Below are positions 7,906 through 15,636 of a stretch of DNA of 39,371 bases, piece after piece (position 1 is the stretch's first letter; every line of letters begins with the position of its first letter). This DNA is from Streptomyces sp. SID10853. Lineage in GTDB: Bacteria; Actinomycetota; Actinomycetes; Streptomycetales; Streptomycetaceae. The notes beneath the pieces are model-generated. The model saw only the letters and a list, made by a program, of their open reading frames with translations, did no database searches and was not told the DNA's origin. The stretch lies in assembly GCF_010548145.1 (NCBI RefSeq), contig NZ_JAAGLN010000043.1:1-39371 (forward strand), written 5' to 3'. The position numbers and the translations under genes are program-made.

Positions 7906-8654
7906 TCGGCCTCGTACTGGCGGCCGGCGCAGGCAGGCGTCTGCGTCCCTACACCGACACGCTGCCCAAGGCCCTCGTGCCCGTCGGCCCCGAGGGGGAG
8001 GGCGAGCCGACCACCGTTCTCGACATCGCGCTGGGCAACTTCGCCGAGGTCGGGCTGACCGAGGTCGCCGTCGTGGTCGGCTACCGCAAGGAGGCGGTGT
8101 ACGCGCGCCGGGCGGAGTTCGAGGCCAAGTACGGGGTCACGATCACGCTGATCGACAACGACAAGGCCGAGGAGTGGAACAACGCCTACTCCCTCTGGTG
8201 CGCCCGTGAGGTGCTCAAGCAGGGCGTGATCCTCGCCAACGGCGACACCGTGCACCCGGTCTCCGTGGAGAGGACGCTGCTCGCCGCACGCGGCGAAGGC
8301 CGGCGGATCGTCCTCGCCCTCGACACGGTGAAGCACCTCGCCGACGAGGAGATGAAGGTCATCACGGACGGCACCGACGCCGTGACCAGGATCACCAAGC
8401 TGATGGACCCCGCGACCGCCACCGGTGAGTACATCGGCGTCACCCTCATCGAGCCCGAGGCCGCCGAAGAGCTCGCGGACGCGCTCAAGGTCACCTTCGA
8501 GCGCGACCCGGACCTCTACTACGAGGACGGCTACCAGGAGCTGGTGAACCGCGGCTTCCGGATCGATGTGGCGCCCATAGGGGACGTGGCCTGGGTGGAG
8601 ATCGACAACCACGACGACCTCGCGAAGGGCCGTGGCATCGCGTGCCTGTACTGA
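7902..8654 (+). CDS. Sugar/alcohol-phosphate nucleotidyltransferase, LicC/PntC-like (probable cytidylyltransferase)
   Basis: The 250-aa cytosolic GT-A fold enzyme has the pyrophosphorylase signature GLVLAAGAGRRLRPYTDTLPKAL at the N-terminus, GDT as the metal-binding segment near residue 110, and EEWNNAYSLWCAREVL, which resembles the NNFYSL element of the phosphocholine cytidylyltransferase LicC. The C-terminal VEIDNHDDL also matches that group. The likely reaction joins CTP and an alcohol phosphate to give a CDP-alcohol plus pyrophosphate. Flanking CDP-alcohol transferases and a glycerol-1-phosphate-type dehydrogenase fit CDP-activation of a polyol phosphate; the exact substrate is inferred. 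ATG overlaps the preceding stop, with GAAGGAG upstream. Confidence 0.85.
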   Translation: MIGLVLAAGAGRRLRPYTDTLPKALVPVGPEGEGEPTTVLDIALGNFAEVGLTEVAVVVGYRKEAVYARRAEFEAKYGVTITLIDNDKAEEWNNAYSLWCAREVLKQGVILANGDTVHPVSVERTLLAARGEGRRIVLALDTVKHLADEEMKVITDGTDAVTRITKLMDPATATGEYIGVTLIEPEAAEELADALKVTFERDPDLYYEDGYQELVNRGFRIDVAPIGDVAWVEIDNHDDLAKGRGIACLY

Positions 8655-9703
8655 CGAGGCTCATCCCGTCCCCGGTCGTCGTGGACATCAGCAGCGGCGC
8701 CCTCGACGACCTGGCGGGGCTCCTCGCTGACCAGCGGATCTCGGCCTCGGGCAAGCTCGCCCTCGCCGTCAGTGACGGCTCGGGCCGGGCGCTGCGCGAG
8801 AAGCTCGCCCCGGTGCTGCCGGGCGCCGACTGGTACTCCGTCGCCGACGGCACCATCGACGCCGCGGTGCGGCTCGCCGACGGCATCAAGGGCAAGCGGT
8901 ACGACGCCGTGGTCGGCCTGGGCGGCGGCAAGATCATCGACGTGGCGAAGTACGCGGCGGCCCGGGTGGGCCTCCCGATGGTCGCCGTCGCGACGAACCT
9001 CTCGCACGACGGCATCTGCTCGCCGGTTTCGACCCTGGACAACGACAACGGACGCGGCTCGTACGGGGTCCCGACCCCGATCGCGATCGTCGTCGACCTC
9101 GATGTGATCCGTGAGGCACCGCCCCGCTTCATCCGCTCCGGCGTCGGCGACGCGATCTCCAACATCTCGGCCATCGCCGACTGGGAGCTGTCGCACAAGG
9201 TCAACGGCGAAGCGGTCGACGGACTCGCCGCGGCCATGGCCCGCACGGCGGGCGAGGCGGTCCTGCGCCACCCCGGCGGGGTCGGCGACGACGAGTTCCT
9301 GATGGTGCTCGCCGAGGGGCTCGTCCTGTCCGGCATCGCGATCTCGATCAGCGGCGACACCAGGCCCTCGTCCGGCGCCTGCCACGAGATCTGCCACGCC
9401 TTCGACCTGCTCTTCCCCCAGCGGGCCGGCAGCCACGGCGAGCAGGTCGGGCTCGGCGCCGCCTTCGCGATGCATCTGCGCGGCGCGGCCGAGGAGGCCG
9501 GGCTCTTCGCGGACGTCCTGCGCAGGCACGGCCTGCCCGTACTGCCCGGGGAGCTGGGCTTCGGCGTGGACGAGTTCGTCCGGGCCGTGCAGTACGCCCC
9601 GCAGACCCGCCCCGGACGCTTCACCATCCTCGAACACCTCAACCTGTCCGCAGACCAGATCAAGGACGCTTACGCCGACTATGCAAAAGCCATCGGTAGC
9701 TGA
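8642..9703 (+). CDS. sn-Glycerol-1-phosphate dehydrogenase-type (AraM/EgsA-like) iron/zinc alcohol dehydrogenase
   Basis: The 353-aa cytosolic protein belongs to the group of iron-containing alcohol dehydrogenases that includes archaeal and bacterial glycerol-1-phosphate dehydrogenase, which reduces dihydroxyacetone phosphate to sn-glycerol 1-phosphate. NAD(P) binding is seen in GLGGGKIIDVAK (about 92-103), and the substrate-loop region in TNLSHDGICSPVS. The three metal ligands expected for the family are present: Asp170 in GVGDAISN, His248 in SGACHEICHAF and His265 in GSHGEQVG. The GTG start overlaps the previous gene by 13 bp and the stop overlaps the next by 23 bp. The family is unusual in bacteria, where glycerol 3-phosphate is the normal stereoisomer. 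A different polyol substrate cannot be excluded. Confidence 0.82.
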   Translation: MPVLTRLIPSPVVVDISSGALDDLAGLLADQRISASGKLALAVSDGSGRALREKLAPVLPGADWYSVADGTIDAAVRLADGIKGKRYDAVVGLGGGKIIDVAKYAAARVGLPMVAVATNLSHDGICSPVSTLDNDNGRGSYGVPTPIAIVVDLDVIREAPPRFIRSGVGDAISNISAIADWELSHKVNGEAVDGLAAAMARTAGEAVLRHPGGVGDDEFLMVLAEGLVLSGIAISISGDTRPSSGACHEICHAFDLLFPQRAGSHGEQVGLGAAFAMHLRGAAEEAGLFADVLRRHGLPVLPGELGFGVDEFVRAVQYAPQTRPGRFTILEHLNLSADQIKDAYADYAKAIGS

Positions 9704-10460
9704 ACTCCGCCCGGTCGTGCACCCTCCGGGCGTCAAGGACCGGCGGAGTGGCGAGCACTGGGGAGGCCGGCTCTACATGCGGGAGATCTCCCTGCGTGTC
9801 GACCGGCACCTGGTGAACACGCGGATCACGCCCAACCAGCTGACCTACGTGATGACCGTCGCCGCCGCCTTCGCCGCCCCCGCCCTCCTCGTGCCGGGGA
9901 TCTGGGGCGCGGTGCTCGGCGTGCTGATGGCTCAGCTCTATCTGCTTCTCGACTGCGTCGACGGAGAGGTCGCCCGCTGGAAGAAGCAGTACTCGATGGT
10001 CGGCGTCTACGTGGACCGGGTGGCCGCCTATGTGCTCGACGCCGCGGTCCTCGTCGGTTTCGGTCTGCGCGCGGCCGACATCTGGGGCTCGGGCCGTATC
10101 GACTGGCTGTGGGCCTTCCTGGGCACCCTCGCCGCCCTCGGCGCCGTCATGATCAAGTCCGAGACCGACCTCGTCGGTGTCGCCCGCCACCAGCAGGGGC
10201 TGCCGCCGGTCAAGGAGACGGCGTCCGAGCCGCGCTCCTCCGGCATGGCGCTCGCCCGCAGGGCGGCCGGGGCACTGAGGTTCCACCGGCTCGTCCTGGG
10301 CATCGAGGCGTCGCTGCTGATCCTGGTCCTGGCGATCGTGGACCAGATCAGGGGCGACCTGTTCTTCTCCCGGCTCGGCGTCGCCGTACTGGCCGGAATC
10401 GCGCTGCTGCAGTCCCTGCTCCACCTCGTGTCCGTCCTCGCCTCCAGCAGGCTCAAGTGA
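9681..10460 (+). CDS. Second CDP-alcohol phosphatidyltransferase-family membrane protein, altered active site
   Basis: The 259-aa protein has several transmembrane helices and the RITPNQLT loop at about 48-55. The CDP-alcohol transferase motif is present at D91, D94, G95, A98, R99, G108 and D112, but the last Asp, the proposed catalytic base, is Ala116 (VDRVAAY). It may use another base, act on an unusual acceptor, or be a non-catalytic partner of the 592-aa paralogue at 6127. The start is ATG at 9681, 23 bp inside the dehydrogenase gene; the stop overlaps the next GTG (GTGA). Confidence 0.83.
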   Translation: MQKPSVAELRPVVHPPGVKDRRSGEHWGGRLYMREISLRVDRHLVNTRITPNQLTYVMTVAAAFAAPALLVPGIWGAVLGVLMAQLYLLLDCVDGEVARWKKQYSMVGVYVDRVAAYVLDAAVLVGFGLRAADIWGSGRIDWLWAFLGTLAALGAVMIKSETDLVGVARHQQGLPPVKETASEPRSSGMALARRAAGALRFHRLVLGIEASLLILVLAIVDQIRGDLFFSRLGVAVLAGIALLQSLLHLVSVLASSRLK

Positions 10461-11356
10461 CGGCCCCCGGCGCGGACGGCTCCGCGAAGGTCGGCGCGGT
10501 CATCATCACGATGGGCAACCGCCCCGACGAGCTGCGCGCCCTGCTGGACTCGGTCGCCAAACAGGACGGCGACCCGGTCGAGGTGGTGGTGGTCGGAAAC
10601 GGCGCACCCGTACCGGACGTCCCCGACGGCGTACGGACCGTGGAGCTGCCCGAGAACCTGGGCATCCCCGGCGGCCGCAACGTCGGCATCGAGGCGTTCG
10701 GCCCGGCAGGCACCGACGTGGACATCCTGCTGTTCCTCGACGACGACGGGCTGCTGCCGCGCACCGACACGGCGGAGCTGTGCCGCGCGGCCTTCGCCGC
10801 CGACCAGGAGCTCGGCATCATCAGCTTCCGGATCGCCGACCCCGACACCGGGGTGACCCAGCGCCGCCACGTCCCGCGGCTGCGCGCGTCCGACCCGATG
10901 CACTCCTCGCGGGTCACGACCTTCCTCGGCGGGGCCAACGCCGTACGGTCCAAGGTCATCGCCGAGGCCGGACCGCTCCCCGGCGAGTTCTTCTACGCCC
11001 ACGAGGAGACCGATCTGGCCTGGCGGGCCCTGGACGCCGGCTGGATGATCGACTATCGGTCCGACATGGTGCTGCACCACCCCACCACGGCCCCGTCCCG
11101 GCACGCGGTCTACCACCGCATGGTGGCCCGCAACCGCGTCTGGCTGGCCCGCCGGAATCTGCCCGCGCTCCTGGTGCCGGTCTATCTGGGGGTGTGGATG
11201 CTGCTCACGCTGGTCCGCCGCCCGTCGGGTGCCGCGCTCAAGGCGTGGTTCGGCGGCTTCAAGGAGGGCTGGACGACTCCCTGCGGACCACGCCGTCCGA
11301 TGAAATGGCGTACGGTCTGGCGGCTGACCCGACTGGGCCGGCCTCCGGTGATCTGA
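10457..11356 (+). CDS. Family 2 glycosyltransferase
   Basis: The 299-aa GT-A enzyme begins with strand VGAVIITMGNRPDELRALL, carries the metal-binding LFLDDDG (DxD-type) near residue 95, GGANAVRS, and EETDLAWRAL, the ED-type catalytic base segment common in rhamnosyl- and galactofuranosyl-type transferases. A hydrophobic segment near the C-terminus (LLVPVYLGVWMLLTLV) suggests membrane association. It probably adds a sugar to a lipid-linked or polyol-phosphate acceptor made by its neighbours. The start is the GTG overlapping the preceding TGA; readings that extend further upstream are out-of-frame shadow of the previous gene. Confidence 0.87.
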   Translation: MTAPGADGSAKVGAVIITMGNRPDELRALLDSVAKQDGDPVEVVVVGNGAPVPDVPDGVRTVELPENLGIPGGRNVGIEAFGPAGTDVDILLFLDDDGLLPRTDTAELCRAAFAADQELGIISFRIADPDTGVTQRRHVPRLRASDPMHSSRVTTFLGGANAVRSKVIAEAGPLPGEFFYAHEETDLAWRALDAGWMIDYRSDMVLHHPTTAPSRHAVYHRMVARNRVWLARRNLPALLVPVYLGVWMLLTLVRRPSGAALKAWFGGFKEGWTTPCGPRRPMKWRTVWRLTRLGRPPVI

Positions 11357-11450
11357 GAAGCTGACTGAGAGCATCGGACGTACTTCGGGACCCGGCATCC
11401 GAGCCCGGCCCCGATCCGGCAGCGCATCTTGAACACGAAAGTTTCAACTT

Positions 11451-12380
11451 GTGAGTGACACAACCCATGGCGGTGCGGTCGCGCTGAGCGATCGCCCGTC
11501 TCCCGACGACGGTCTGTCCTCGGCCGAGCTGGCCGGGAAGTACGGCCTGTCGGTGAGCGGTGCCCGGCCTGGACTCATGGAGTACGTCCGGCAGATCTGG
11601 GGGCGGCGCCACTTCATCCTGGCCTTCTCGTCCGCGAAACTGTCGGCCCAGTACAGCCAGGCCAAGCTGGGCCAGGTCTGGCAGGTGGCGACCCCGTTGC
11701 TGAACGCGGCGGTCTACTACTTCATCTTCGGCCTGCTCCTCAACACCAAGCGGGGACTGGCGCCCGACGTCTTCATCCCCTTCCTGGTGACCGGGGTCTT
11801 CGTCTTCACCTTCACACAGAGCTCGGTGATGGCCGGTGTGCGGGCGATCTCGGGGAATCTGGGGCTGGTGCGGGCGCTGCACTTCCCACGGGCCTCCCTG
11901 CCCATCTCGTTCGCGCTGCAGCAGCTCCAGCAGCTGCTGTACTCGATGATCGTGCTGATCGTGGTCGCGGTCTGCTTCCACAGCTATCCCTCGCTGTCCT
12001 GGCTCCTGGTCATCCCCATCCTGGCGATGCAGTTCGTGTTCAACACGGGACTGGCGCTGATCATGGCCAGGCTGGGCAGCAAGACGCCCGACTTCGCGCA
12101 GCTGATGCCGTTCATCATGCGGACCTGGATGTACACGTCGGGCGTGATGTTCTCCATCACGGTCATGCTCAAGGGCAAGCCGCCGTGGATCGCGCATGTG
12201 CTCCAGTGGAACCCGGCCACCGTCTACATGGACCTGGTCAGGTTCGCCCTGATCGACGGGTACGGCGCGGAGAACCTGCCTCCGCACGTCTGGGCGGTCG
12301 CCGGAGCCTGGGCGGTTCTGCTGGGCGCTGTCGGCTTCGTGTACTTCTGGAAGGCTGAGGAGCGGTACGGCCGTGGCTGA
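11451..12380 (+). CDS. ABC-2 type transporter permease, Wzm/TagG-like
   Basis: This 309-aa inner-membrane protein has about six transmembrane segments and an N-terminal cytoplasmic region with the MEYVRQIWGRRHFI amphipathic element typical of polysaccharide and teichoic acid exporters. It would form the channel that moves a lipid-linked glycopolymer or glycolipid across the membrane. The GTG start lacks a strong ribosome-binding site. It is separated from the glycosyltransferase by 94 bp, which may hold an internal promoter, and overlaps the ATPase gene by 8 bp. Confidence 0.88.
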   Translation: MSDTTHGGAVALSDRPSPDDGLSSAELAGKYGLSVSGARPGLMEYVRQIWGRRHFILAFSSAKLSAQYSQAKLGQVWQVATPLLNAAVYYFIFGLLLNTKRGLAPDVFIPFLVTGVFVFTFTQSSVMAGVRAISGNLGLVRALHFPRASLPISFALQQLQQLLYSMIVLIVVAVCFHSYPSLSWLLVIPILAMQFVFNTGLALIMARLGSKTPDFAQLMPFIMRTWMYTSGVMFSITVMLKGKPPWIAHVLQWNPATVYMDLVRFALIDGYGAENLPPHVWAVAGAWAVLLGAVGFVYFWKAEERYGRG

Positions 12381-13158
12381 GGAAACCATTCAAGCGCGCA
12401 TCCCCACGGTGATCGCGGACGATGTGCACATCGTGTACCGCGTCAACGCCGGTGGCGGCGGCAAGGGCGCGGCCACCGCCGCGCTCAGCCGCATCGTGGG
12501 CAAGGACAGGAGCGCCGCACGCGGAGTCCGCAAGGTGCACGCCGTACGCGGTGTGACCTTCACGGCCTACCGCGGCGAGGCCATCGGCCTCATCGGCTCC
12601 AACGGCTCCGGGAAGTCGACCCTGCTGCGCGCCATCGCCGGACTGCTGCCGACGGAGAGCGGCAAGGTCTACACCGACGGCCAGCCGTCCCTGCTCGGTG
12701 TCAACGCCGCGCTGATGAACGACCTCACCGGCGAGCGCAACGTCATCCTCGGTGGTCTGGCCATGGGCATGTCGCGCGAGGAGATCCGCGAGCGGTACCA
12801 GGGGATCGTCGACTTCTCCGGCATCAACGAGAAGGGCGACTTCATCACGCTGCCGATGCGGACGTACTCGTCCGGTATGGCGGCCAGGCTCCGCTTCTCG
12901 ATCGCGGCGGCCAAGAACCACGACGTCCTCATGATCGACGAGGCGCTGGCGACCGGTGACCGCAAGTTCCAGATCCGTTCGGAACAGCGCATCCGCGAAC
13001 TCCGCAAGGAGGCCGGCACGGTCTTCCTCGTCAGTCACAGCAACAAGTCGATCAGGGACACCTGCGACCGCGTCCTGTGGCTGGAGAAGGGCGAACTGCT
13101 GATGGACGGCCCGACCGAAGAGGTCGTCAAGGCGTACGAGAAGGAGACCGGCAAGTAA
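12373..13158 (+). CDS. ABC transporter ATP-binding protein, Wzt/TagH-like
   Basis: The 261-aa ATPase energises the permease encoded just before it. Walker A is GSNGSGKST near residue 75, the signature motif is YSSGMAARL near 172, and Walker B is VLMIDEALATGD near 192, followed by the switch His in LVSHS. A spacer between the first strands and Walker A (VRKVHAVRGVTFTAYRGEA) and the deviant signature YSSGM match exporters of O-antigen and teichoic acid. There is no long C-terminal carbohydrate-binding domain. GTG start; a 20-bp hairpin terminator follows 35 bp after the stop and closes the cluster. Confidence 0.9.
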   Translation: MAEETIQARIPTVIADDVHIVYRVNAGGGGKGAATAALSRIVGKDRSAARGVRKVHAVRGVTFTAYRGEAIGLIGSNGSGKSTLLRAIAGLLPTESGKVYTDGQPSLLGVNAALMNDLTGERNVILGGLAMGMSREEIRERYQGIVDFSGINEKGDFITLPMRTYSSGMAARLRFSIAAAKNHDVLMIDEALATGDRKFQIRSEQRIRELRKEAGTVFLVSHSNKSIRDTCDRVLWLEKGELLMDGPTEEVVKAYEKETGK

Positions 13159-13193
13159 CGGCCGGCCCCGACCCTTCCCGCCCTCGCGCACCG

Positions 13194-13236
13194 CGGCAGC
13201 GGCCCCCGCCGGAATCTCCGGCGGGGGCCGCTGCCG
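13194..13236 (+). terminator. 20-bp perfect hairpin terminator ending the envelope cluster
   Basis: Arms 13194-13213 and 13217-13236 are exact reverse complements with a 3-nt loop (ATC). The structure separates the ABC exporter from the hopanoid operon. Confidence 0.88.
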
Positions 13237-13566
13237 TACGGTCCCCGCCGTCCGCGGACATCCCGACACGCCGGTATGAGCAGGGTGTTCAGGCCACTGC
13301 CGGACCGTCGTAAAAAGCTCCCGGCGAGTCAAGTGATCGTCAAGTAGTGTGCCTGCGGGGAAGGTTGCGCTGGATTGAAGTGTTCTTGTAATGCACGCTG
13401 CACCCCGCTGACGTGCCAGTCGTTGTACAACGTAAGCTGTACCGGTGCTGATTCACGGCAAGTGGGGCTATAACCCTGCGTCGCCAACCCGGCGTCGCCT
13501 TGCCTGACAGTCTGCGCGGCGTGTCCGAAATGGGTTGTATTGAGTCAGCAGTGTAGAACGGGAGAT
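13237..13566 (+). promoter_or_regulatory. Upstream control region of the hopanoid operon
   Basis: This gap of about 330 bp has no credible gene and is clearly less GC-rich than its surroundings. It contains a 12-bp perfect palindrome (13421-13432) and a TATAAC box, which could be a -10 element, in the segment 13461-13480; no convincing -35 element pairs with it. The hopanoid promoter is expected here because everything downstream is tightly spaced. Sigma factor and regulator cannot be assigned from sequence alone. Confidence 0.45.
13421..13432. promoter_or_regulatory. CGTTGTACAACG palindrome
   Basis: Perfect 12-bp palindrome about 145 bp upstream of the first hopanoid leader ORF. It is a plausible dimeric regulator site; the binding protein is unknown. 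Confidence 0.35.
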
Positions 13567-13641
13567 GTGACGGCAATGGCAACGGACGTGTCCCAGCTCC
13601 GCGATGGCTCCGCCGTTCCCGCGCCTGGCAGCATGCGGTGA
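13567..13641 (+). CDS. 24-aa leader ORF coupled to hpnC
   Basis: GTG at 13567 (or ATG at 13576, giving 21 aa) reads through to a TGA at 13639-13641 that overlaps the hpnC GTG start at 13638. GGGAG lies just upstream. The peptide starts MTAMATDVSQLRDGSAVPAP and has no recognisable motif. hpnC has no strong ribosome-binding site of its own, so translation of this ORF may feed hpnC by termination-reinitiation. Whether the peptide itself has a role is unknown. Confidence 0.4.
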   Translation: MTAMATDVSQLRDGSAVPAPGSMR

Positions 13642-14558
13642 CGGGCGTCCGGGAAGCGGGCGCCGACGGTCATGCGCGCACCACGCTGGACAAGGCTTCC
13701 GGGGAGAACTTCCCGGTAGCGCCGTTCTTCCTGCCGCGCGCCTGGCGCGACGACCTGATGGCGGTCTACGGCTACGCCCGGCTCGTCGACGACATCGGCG
13801 ACGGAGACCTCGCGTCGCCCGCCACCGAGGCCCGGCTCCTGGGGCTCGACCCCGCCCGCGCGGACGACCGCCTCGCGATGCTCGACGCGTTCGAGGCCGA
13901 TCTGCGGCGTGTCTTCGCCGGACCCGGCGAGCAGCCGCGCCACCCCATCCTCCGCACGCTCCGGCCGACCGTCCGCCGCTGCGCCCTCACCCCTGAGCCG
14001 TTCCTCGGGCTGATCGCCGCCAACCGCCAGGACCAGACCGTCCGGCGCTACGAGACCTTCGACGACCTCCTCGCCTACTGCGAGCTCTCGGCCAACCCCG
14101 TCGGCCGTCTCGTCCTGCAGATCACCGGCACGGCGAGCCCCGAGCGCATCCGGCGCTCCGACGCGGTGTGCACGGCGCTGCAGATCGCCGAGCACCTCCA
14201 GGACGTGGCCGAGGACCTCGGCCGTGACCGTATCTACCTGCCCGCCCGGGACATGAAGGAGTTTCACGTCCAGGAGGCGGATCTTGCCGTCCCGAGCGCG
14301 GGCGCTTCGGTGCGCGCGCTGGTCGCCCACGAAGCCGAACGCGCCCGGGAACTGCTGAATGAAGGCGGCCCGCTGGTGGGTAGCGTCCATGGCAGGCTCA
14401 AGCTGCTGCTCGCCGGGTTCGTGGCCGGCGGAAGCGCCGCTCTCCAGGCGGTCTCCGCTGCCGGATTCGACGTACTTGCCGGACCGCCCAAGCCCACCAA
14501 GCTCGGCCTGTTGCGCGAAATGGGAGCCGTCTTGCGAGGAACGCGTAGAGAGGGGTGA
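13638..14558 (+). CDS. hpnC: Squalene synthase-like HpnC (hydroxysqualene synthase)
   Basis: The 306-aa trans-isoprenyl diphosphate synthase-fold protein has two aspartate-rich motifs: RLVDDIGDGD near residue 52 and LQDVAEDLGRDRIYLP near 195. By family knowledge HpnC converts presqualene diphosphate to hydroxysqualene in the three-enzyme HpnC/D/E route to squalene. The start is GTG overlapping the leader ORF stop; its stop overlaps the hpnD GTG (GTGA). Distinguishing HpnC from HpnD rests on operon position and on the shorter, divergent N-terminal region with SGENFPVAPFFLP, which is characteristic of HpnC. Confidence 0.9.
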   Translation: MTGVREAGADGHARTTLDKASGENFPVAPFFLPRAWRDDLMAVYGYARLVDDIGDGDLASPATEARLLGLDPARADDRLAMLDAFEADLRRVFAGPGEQPRHPILRTLRPTVRRCALTPEPFLGLIAANRQDQTVRRYETFDDLLAYCELSANPVGRLVLQITGTASPERIRRSDAVCTALQIAEHLQDVAEDLGRDRIYLPARDMKEFHVQEADLAVPSAGASVRALVAHEAERARELLNEGGPLVGSVHGRLKLLLAGFVAGGSAALQAVSAAGFDVLAGPPKPTKLGLLREMGAVLRGTRREG

Positions 14559-15505
14559 GCCGGACCGTGGAGGGACAAACACCGGTTTCGGGGCCCGTGA
14601 TGGCCGCGTACACGTACTGCGAGGCCGTCACGGGACAGCAGGCGCGGAATTTCGCGTACGGGATCAGGCTGCTGCCCGCCGACAAGCGGCAGGCCATGTC
14701 CGCGCTGTACGCCTTCTCGCGGCGCGTGGACGACATCGGCGACGGTGAGCTGGCACCCGACGTCAAGCGGGAGCGGCTGGAGTCGACACGCGCACTCCTC
14801 GGCCGGATCCGCGAAGGAGCCGTGGCCGAGGACGACACCGACCCGGTCGCGGTGGCCCTGACCGACGCGGCACGCCGGTTCCCCATCCCGCTCGGCGGGC
14901 TCGACGAACTCATCGACGGCGTACTGATGGACGTACGCGGCGAGACCTACGAGACGTGGGACGACCTGGAGGTCTACTGCCGCTGCGTCGCCGGCGCCAT
15001 CGGCCGGCTCTCGCTCGGTATCTTCGGCAACGCCGCGAGCACGGCCGCAGCCGAGCGGGCGTCGCAGTACGCCGACACGCTCGGCCTCGCACTCCAGCTC
15101 ACCAACATCCTGCGCGACGTCCGCGAGGACGCCGGCAACGGCCGCACCTATCTGCCCGCCGACGACCTCGCCAAGTTCGGCTGCTCGGACGGCTTCCACA
15201 GCGCGACACCGCCCGCGGGCTCCGACTTCGCCGGCCTCGTGCACTTCGAGGTGCGCCGCGCCCGCGCGCTGTTCGCCGATGGCTACCGGCTGCTGCCCTT
15301 CCTCGACCGCCGCAGCGGGGCCTGCGTCGCCGCCATGGCCGGTATCTACCGGCGCCTCCTGGACCGCATCGAGCGCGACCCCGAGGCGGTCCTGCGCGGC
15401 CGTGTCTCGCTCCCCGGCCGGGAGAAGGCGTACGTAGCGGTCCGCGGTCTCTCCGGTCTCGACACCCGGACCATCACCCGGCAGAGCGCCCGGAGGCGCG
15501 CCTGA
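14555..15505 (+). CDS. hpnD: Presqualene diphosphate synthase HpnD
   Basis: The 316-aa squalene/phytoene synthase-family enzyme condenses two farnesyl diphosphates to presqualene diphosphate. Motifs are YCEAVTGQQARNFAYGIRLL at the N-terminus, AFSRRVDDIGDGE (first Asp-rich motif) near 56 and LTNILRDVREDAGNGRTYLP (second) near 183. The GTG start overlaps the hpnC stop; the TGA overlaps the ATG of the micro-ORF that follows. Confidence 0.92.
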   Translation: MSRTVEGQTPVSGPVMAAYTYCEAVTGQQARNFAYGIRLLPADKRQAMSALYAFSRRVDDIGDGELAPDVKRERLESTRALLGRIREGAVAEDDTDPVAVALTDAARRFPIPLGGLDELIDGVLMDVRGETYETWDDLEVYCRCVAGAIGRLSLGIFGNAASTAAAERASQYADTLGLALQLTNILRDVREDAGNGRTYLPADDLAKFGCSDGFHSATPPAGSDFAGLVHFEVRRARALFADGYRLLPFLDRRSGACVAAMAGIYRRLLDRIERDPEAVLRGRVSLPGREKAYVAVRGLSGLDTRTITRQSARRRA

Positions 15506-15636
15506 TGCCCCTCGACAGACCCGCTCCGCCACGCCCGGCCGAGCGGTACTCAACCTCCAGGGAAGATCACGCGTCCCTGCCTTCGACGACCTGCCGTCCG
15601 TGCCCGGACGGCCGGGTCCGGAAGGGGGGCGTATGA
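15505..15636 (+). CDS. 43-aa micro-ORF between hpnD and hpnE
   Basis: ATG at 15505 overlaps the hpnD stop by one base, and the TGA overlaps the hpnE ATG (ATGA), so it sits exactly in the coupling chain. The product begins MPLDRPAPPRPAERYSTSRE and is polar and Arg/Pro/Ser-rich, with two Cys in TTCRPCPDG. S. coelicolor, as I recall, also has a small gene at this position, and the spacing pattern resembles tiny Streptomyces proteins annotated DUF6380; this match is tentative. Function unknown. Confidence 0.5.
   Translation: MPLDRPAPPRPAERYSTSREDHASLPSTTCRPCPDGRVRKGGV

Noticed and set aside
7902..9703. Phosphonate pathway suggested by a PntC-like nucleotidyltransferase next to an iron-type alcohol dehydrogenase
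   Set aside because: No phosphoenolpyruvate mutase or phosphonopyruvate decarboxylase is present, and the dehydrogenase carries the glycerol-1-phosphate dehydrogenase pattern of metal ligands.
8642..10460. Archaeal-type ether lipid pathway suggested by the G1P dehydrogenase and nearby polyprenyl synthase
   Set aside because: No geranylgeranylglyceryl phosphate synthase (PcrB/GGGPS) or CDP-archaeol synthase is in the window, and the polyprenyl synthase belongs to the separate hopanoid operon.
13340..13582. 80-codon minus-strand frame in the hopanoid upstream region
   Set aside because: Codon use does not show the G/C-rich third positions of real genes here, there is no good ribosome-binding site, and the region is better explained as a control region.
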